Shown: positions 62,557-64,000 of the stretch, one piece after another
Position numbering within the stretch: position 1 is the first letter of the stretch
How the letters are laid out: each line of letters begins with the position of its first letter
Origin: Whitmania pigra
Taxonomy: Eukaryota; Annelida; Clitellata; Hirudinida; Haemopidae
Reading direction: 5' to 3'
Length of the DNA stretch: 64,000 bases
Assembly: GCA_021613335.1 (NCBI GenBank)
Contig: JAJTWR010000281.1
Coordinates: forward strand, 687,501-751,500
The notes under the pieces: model-generated
The model's database searches: none
Seen by the model: the letters and a program-made list of their open reading frames with translations, nothing else
What the model was told of the DNA's origin: nothing
Translations under genes and position numbers: made by a program

Positions 62557-63360
62557 ATTATAATTTAATGATTTATAAATAATTATTAATTAATTACTTA
62601 ATTATCTCGAAGGCTCTTTGTCACAGCTTTTAAAAGTTTTTTTTTTTAATTTTTCAAAAATGTTTTGTCTAATTTTCCATTTAAATCTAGTGAGTGATTG
62701 TAATGCCCAGGCATGAATTATGAATGCGAAATGCATCCTTGAGCAGTTAAATCCAGGAAATCTGATTAATGCCGCATATTTTATTCCAAAATGTTTTCAA
62801 CTTCAATTTTTAAAACTCATTTTTATTTATTTATTTTTAATTACATCATATTTATTTAACTGGTATTTCCATTACCTGCATCAATTTTATGCCCGTCAAC
62901 CAACTGATGCCATATTTAATTTTAATTTGTTCACATTATTTCAAGGTAAATATCAAACGTAAATGAATGTAATATTTGTATTTTGGAGTGCAATTAACAT
63001 ATTTTCAAAACCATTGCTTCAAAATTGTCATCAATCAATTACTTGAAAATAACATGTAATTAATAAATAAATTATTATAATTATGAATTATGCCAAATAA
63101 TTAATTTAATTTAATTTAAAAATAAATTGTAATGATTTGATATATCTACTTATATTCACAACAAACGACAACGACAAAATATGTAGACAAAAACATTTTT
63201 CGACATTTTCGACAATTGTAAATCAAGTTCATCGAAATGCTGTTGCATTAAAACATATGCCGATAAAATTTAAACAATCAAATAATATCATTAAAAAGTT
63301 AAATCTTCTTAAACTAAAGATTCGGCAACTCGTTGATATTTTGTATCTGTGTCATCAAAC

Positions 63361-63518
63361 CATCAAGGTAGCCGTAAAAAGCCCGTCGCAATAGTTCACT
63401 GTGTCTCCATGTTTGAGAGCTTGAGATTTGCAACAGGTGCATGGGAGGCACTAAAGGTAGAAGACAGGTTGTTGTTGTTGTTGTTGATGTTGATGTTGAT
63501 GATGTTGATGTTGTTGAT

Positions 63519-63549
<31 letters not shown>

Positions 63550-63907
63550 ATGTTGTTGTTGGAGACATGCAAACAAAAGCAATGAAAGCCATCAATTCAA
63601 TTTACTAATGGAACTACACTTTTTGACGGATTGCCGTCAGACAAAAGCACATAAATCTTTTTTCGTGGTTTAAATAATTTTTTTTTGTTTTAAACTCTTT
63701 CTAAATGATATTTATCGAAAAATATTTGTTTGCGCTTTAAATAAATACAATTATAACAATCCGGTTGGCATGATAAAGGAATATTATGGGATTTAATGTT
63801 GAACAATTCCAGTGCTTTTTGAAGAGGTAGACACTTACCTGTAGTGCATGCACCTGGACCAATGAGACGTTACTTAAACTCCATACTGAGCAGTAAAATG
63901 ACAACAT
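63361..63907 (-). CDS. Candidate secreted protein, TIMP/NTR-like N-terminus (2 exons, partial)
   Basis: Exon 1, 63839-63907, reads from ATG MLSFYCSVWSLSNVSLVQV then HALQ and ends at a near-perfect donor (CAG, then GTAAGT). Exon 2, 63361-63450, follows CTTTAG, is in phase and reads CLPCTCCKSQALKHGDTVNY then CDGLFTATLM before a donor GTTTGA. Together they give 53 residues: a hydrophobic leader followed at once by a Cys-rich segment. Known: TIMPs begin, right after the signal peptide, with CxC, then roughly 10-15 residues to the next Cys in a stretch like FC-x-D-x-V. The CTC...YCDG pattern resembles this, which is inference. No later exons were found to the left. The leader is only moderately hydrophobic and could be a chance ORF. 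Confidence 0.33.
63466..63564 (+). repeat. (TTG)n/(ATG)n microsatellite
   Basis: TTGTTGATG-type triplets in the intron of the candidate minus-strand gene. Confidence 0.93.
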
Positions 63908-64000
63908 CAACAATTATGCACACAAGCACAACAACACAAGCAAACACAAATGCACCTACAGACATTCACCGGTTCATTCACATTTTCATTCACCTGCCCA
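63908..64000. other. Window end
   Basis: ACAA- and CACA-rich sequence with ATTCAC repeats (CATTCACCGG, CATTCACATT, CATTCACCTG) at the extreme right. No feature was recognised. Confidence 0.4.

Larger units (their letters stand above)
60232..63360. other. Mostly non-coding DNA with one possible exon at 62477
   Basis: Contains a 51-bp tandem duplication at 60993-61094 and a possible plus-strand exon at 62477-62556. Nothing else was recognised; poly(A)- and poly(T)-rich patches are common. Confidence 0.4.

Overview
This is an AT-rich eukaryotic nuclear window. It holds spliced animal genes with short exons, short to very long introns and dense (ATT)n, (GAT)n and (GGAT)n microsatellites. RYK with a WIF domain, ANKS1, TESK, REXO1 and an ADP/ATP carrier are all metazoan genes. 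An invertebrate, probably a lophotrochozoan such as a leech or another annelid, fits the gene structures and repeat content. That taxonomic guess is inference only. Exons were joined by hand, requiring GT-AG sites, matching reading phase and recalled family motifs. Every joined model closes in frame.

Layout. (1) 547-6206, minus strand: N-terminal half of a TESK protein kinase; its 3' exons lie left of the window. (2) 7416-14166, plus: a complete 16-exon REXO1 (DEDDh RNA exonuclease), divergent from TESK across about 1.2 kb. (3) 14948-20418, plus: a complete 14-exon RYK (Wnt-binding receptor pseudokinase). (4) 22047-34559, minus, tail-to-tail with RYK: a 12-exon ANKS1/AIDA-1-type adaptor with two SAM domains and a PTB domain but no ankyrin repeats. 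One of its introns carries a (GAT)n tract of about 340 bp. (5) 35575-37258, minus: a 7-exon gene with a DUF4806-like C-terminal region. (6) 38109-38548, plus: a weak candidate small gene. (7) 38654-39764, minus: a complete 4-exon mitochondrial ADP/ATP carrier with a probable 5' non-coding exon near 40178-40225.

The right third (41-64 kb) is mostly low-complexity DNA. Four phase-compatible exons at 41195-41255, 42742-42811, 58346-58392 and 60092-60231 (plus) suggest an unrecognised, possibly secreted protein with a 15.5-kb intron. That intron contains nine CACGTG E-boxes in about 12 kb. At the right edge, two minus-strand exons (63839-63907 and 63361-63450) join into a signal-peptide-like segment followed by a Cys-rich start resembling a TIMP/NTR domain.

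The genes do not form one pathway. TESK (actin/cofilin signalling), RYK (Wnt) and ANKS1 (receptor-tyrosine-kinase/Eph adaptor) are signalling proteins; REXO1 and the ADP/ATP carrier are housekeeping. The most unusual window-wide signal is at the splice donors: 19 of 53 inferred introns start GTT rather than GTA or GTG, nearly all with G at +5. No tRNA, rRNA, CRISPR or intact transposon was recognised.
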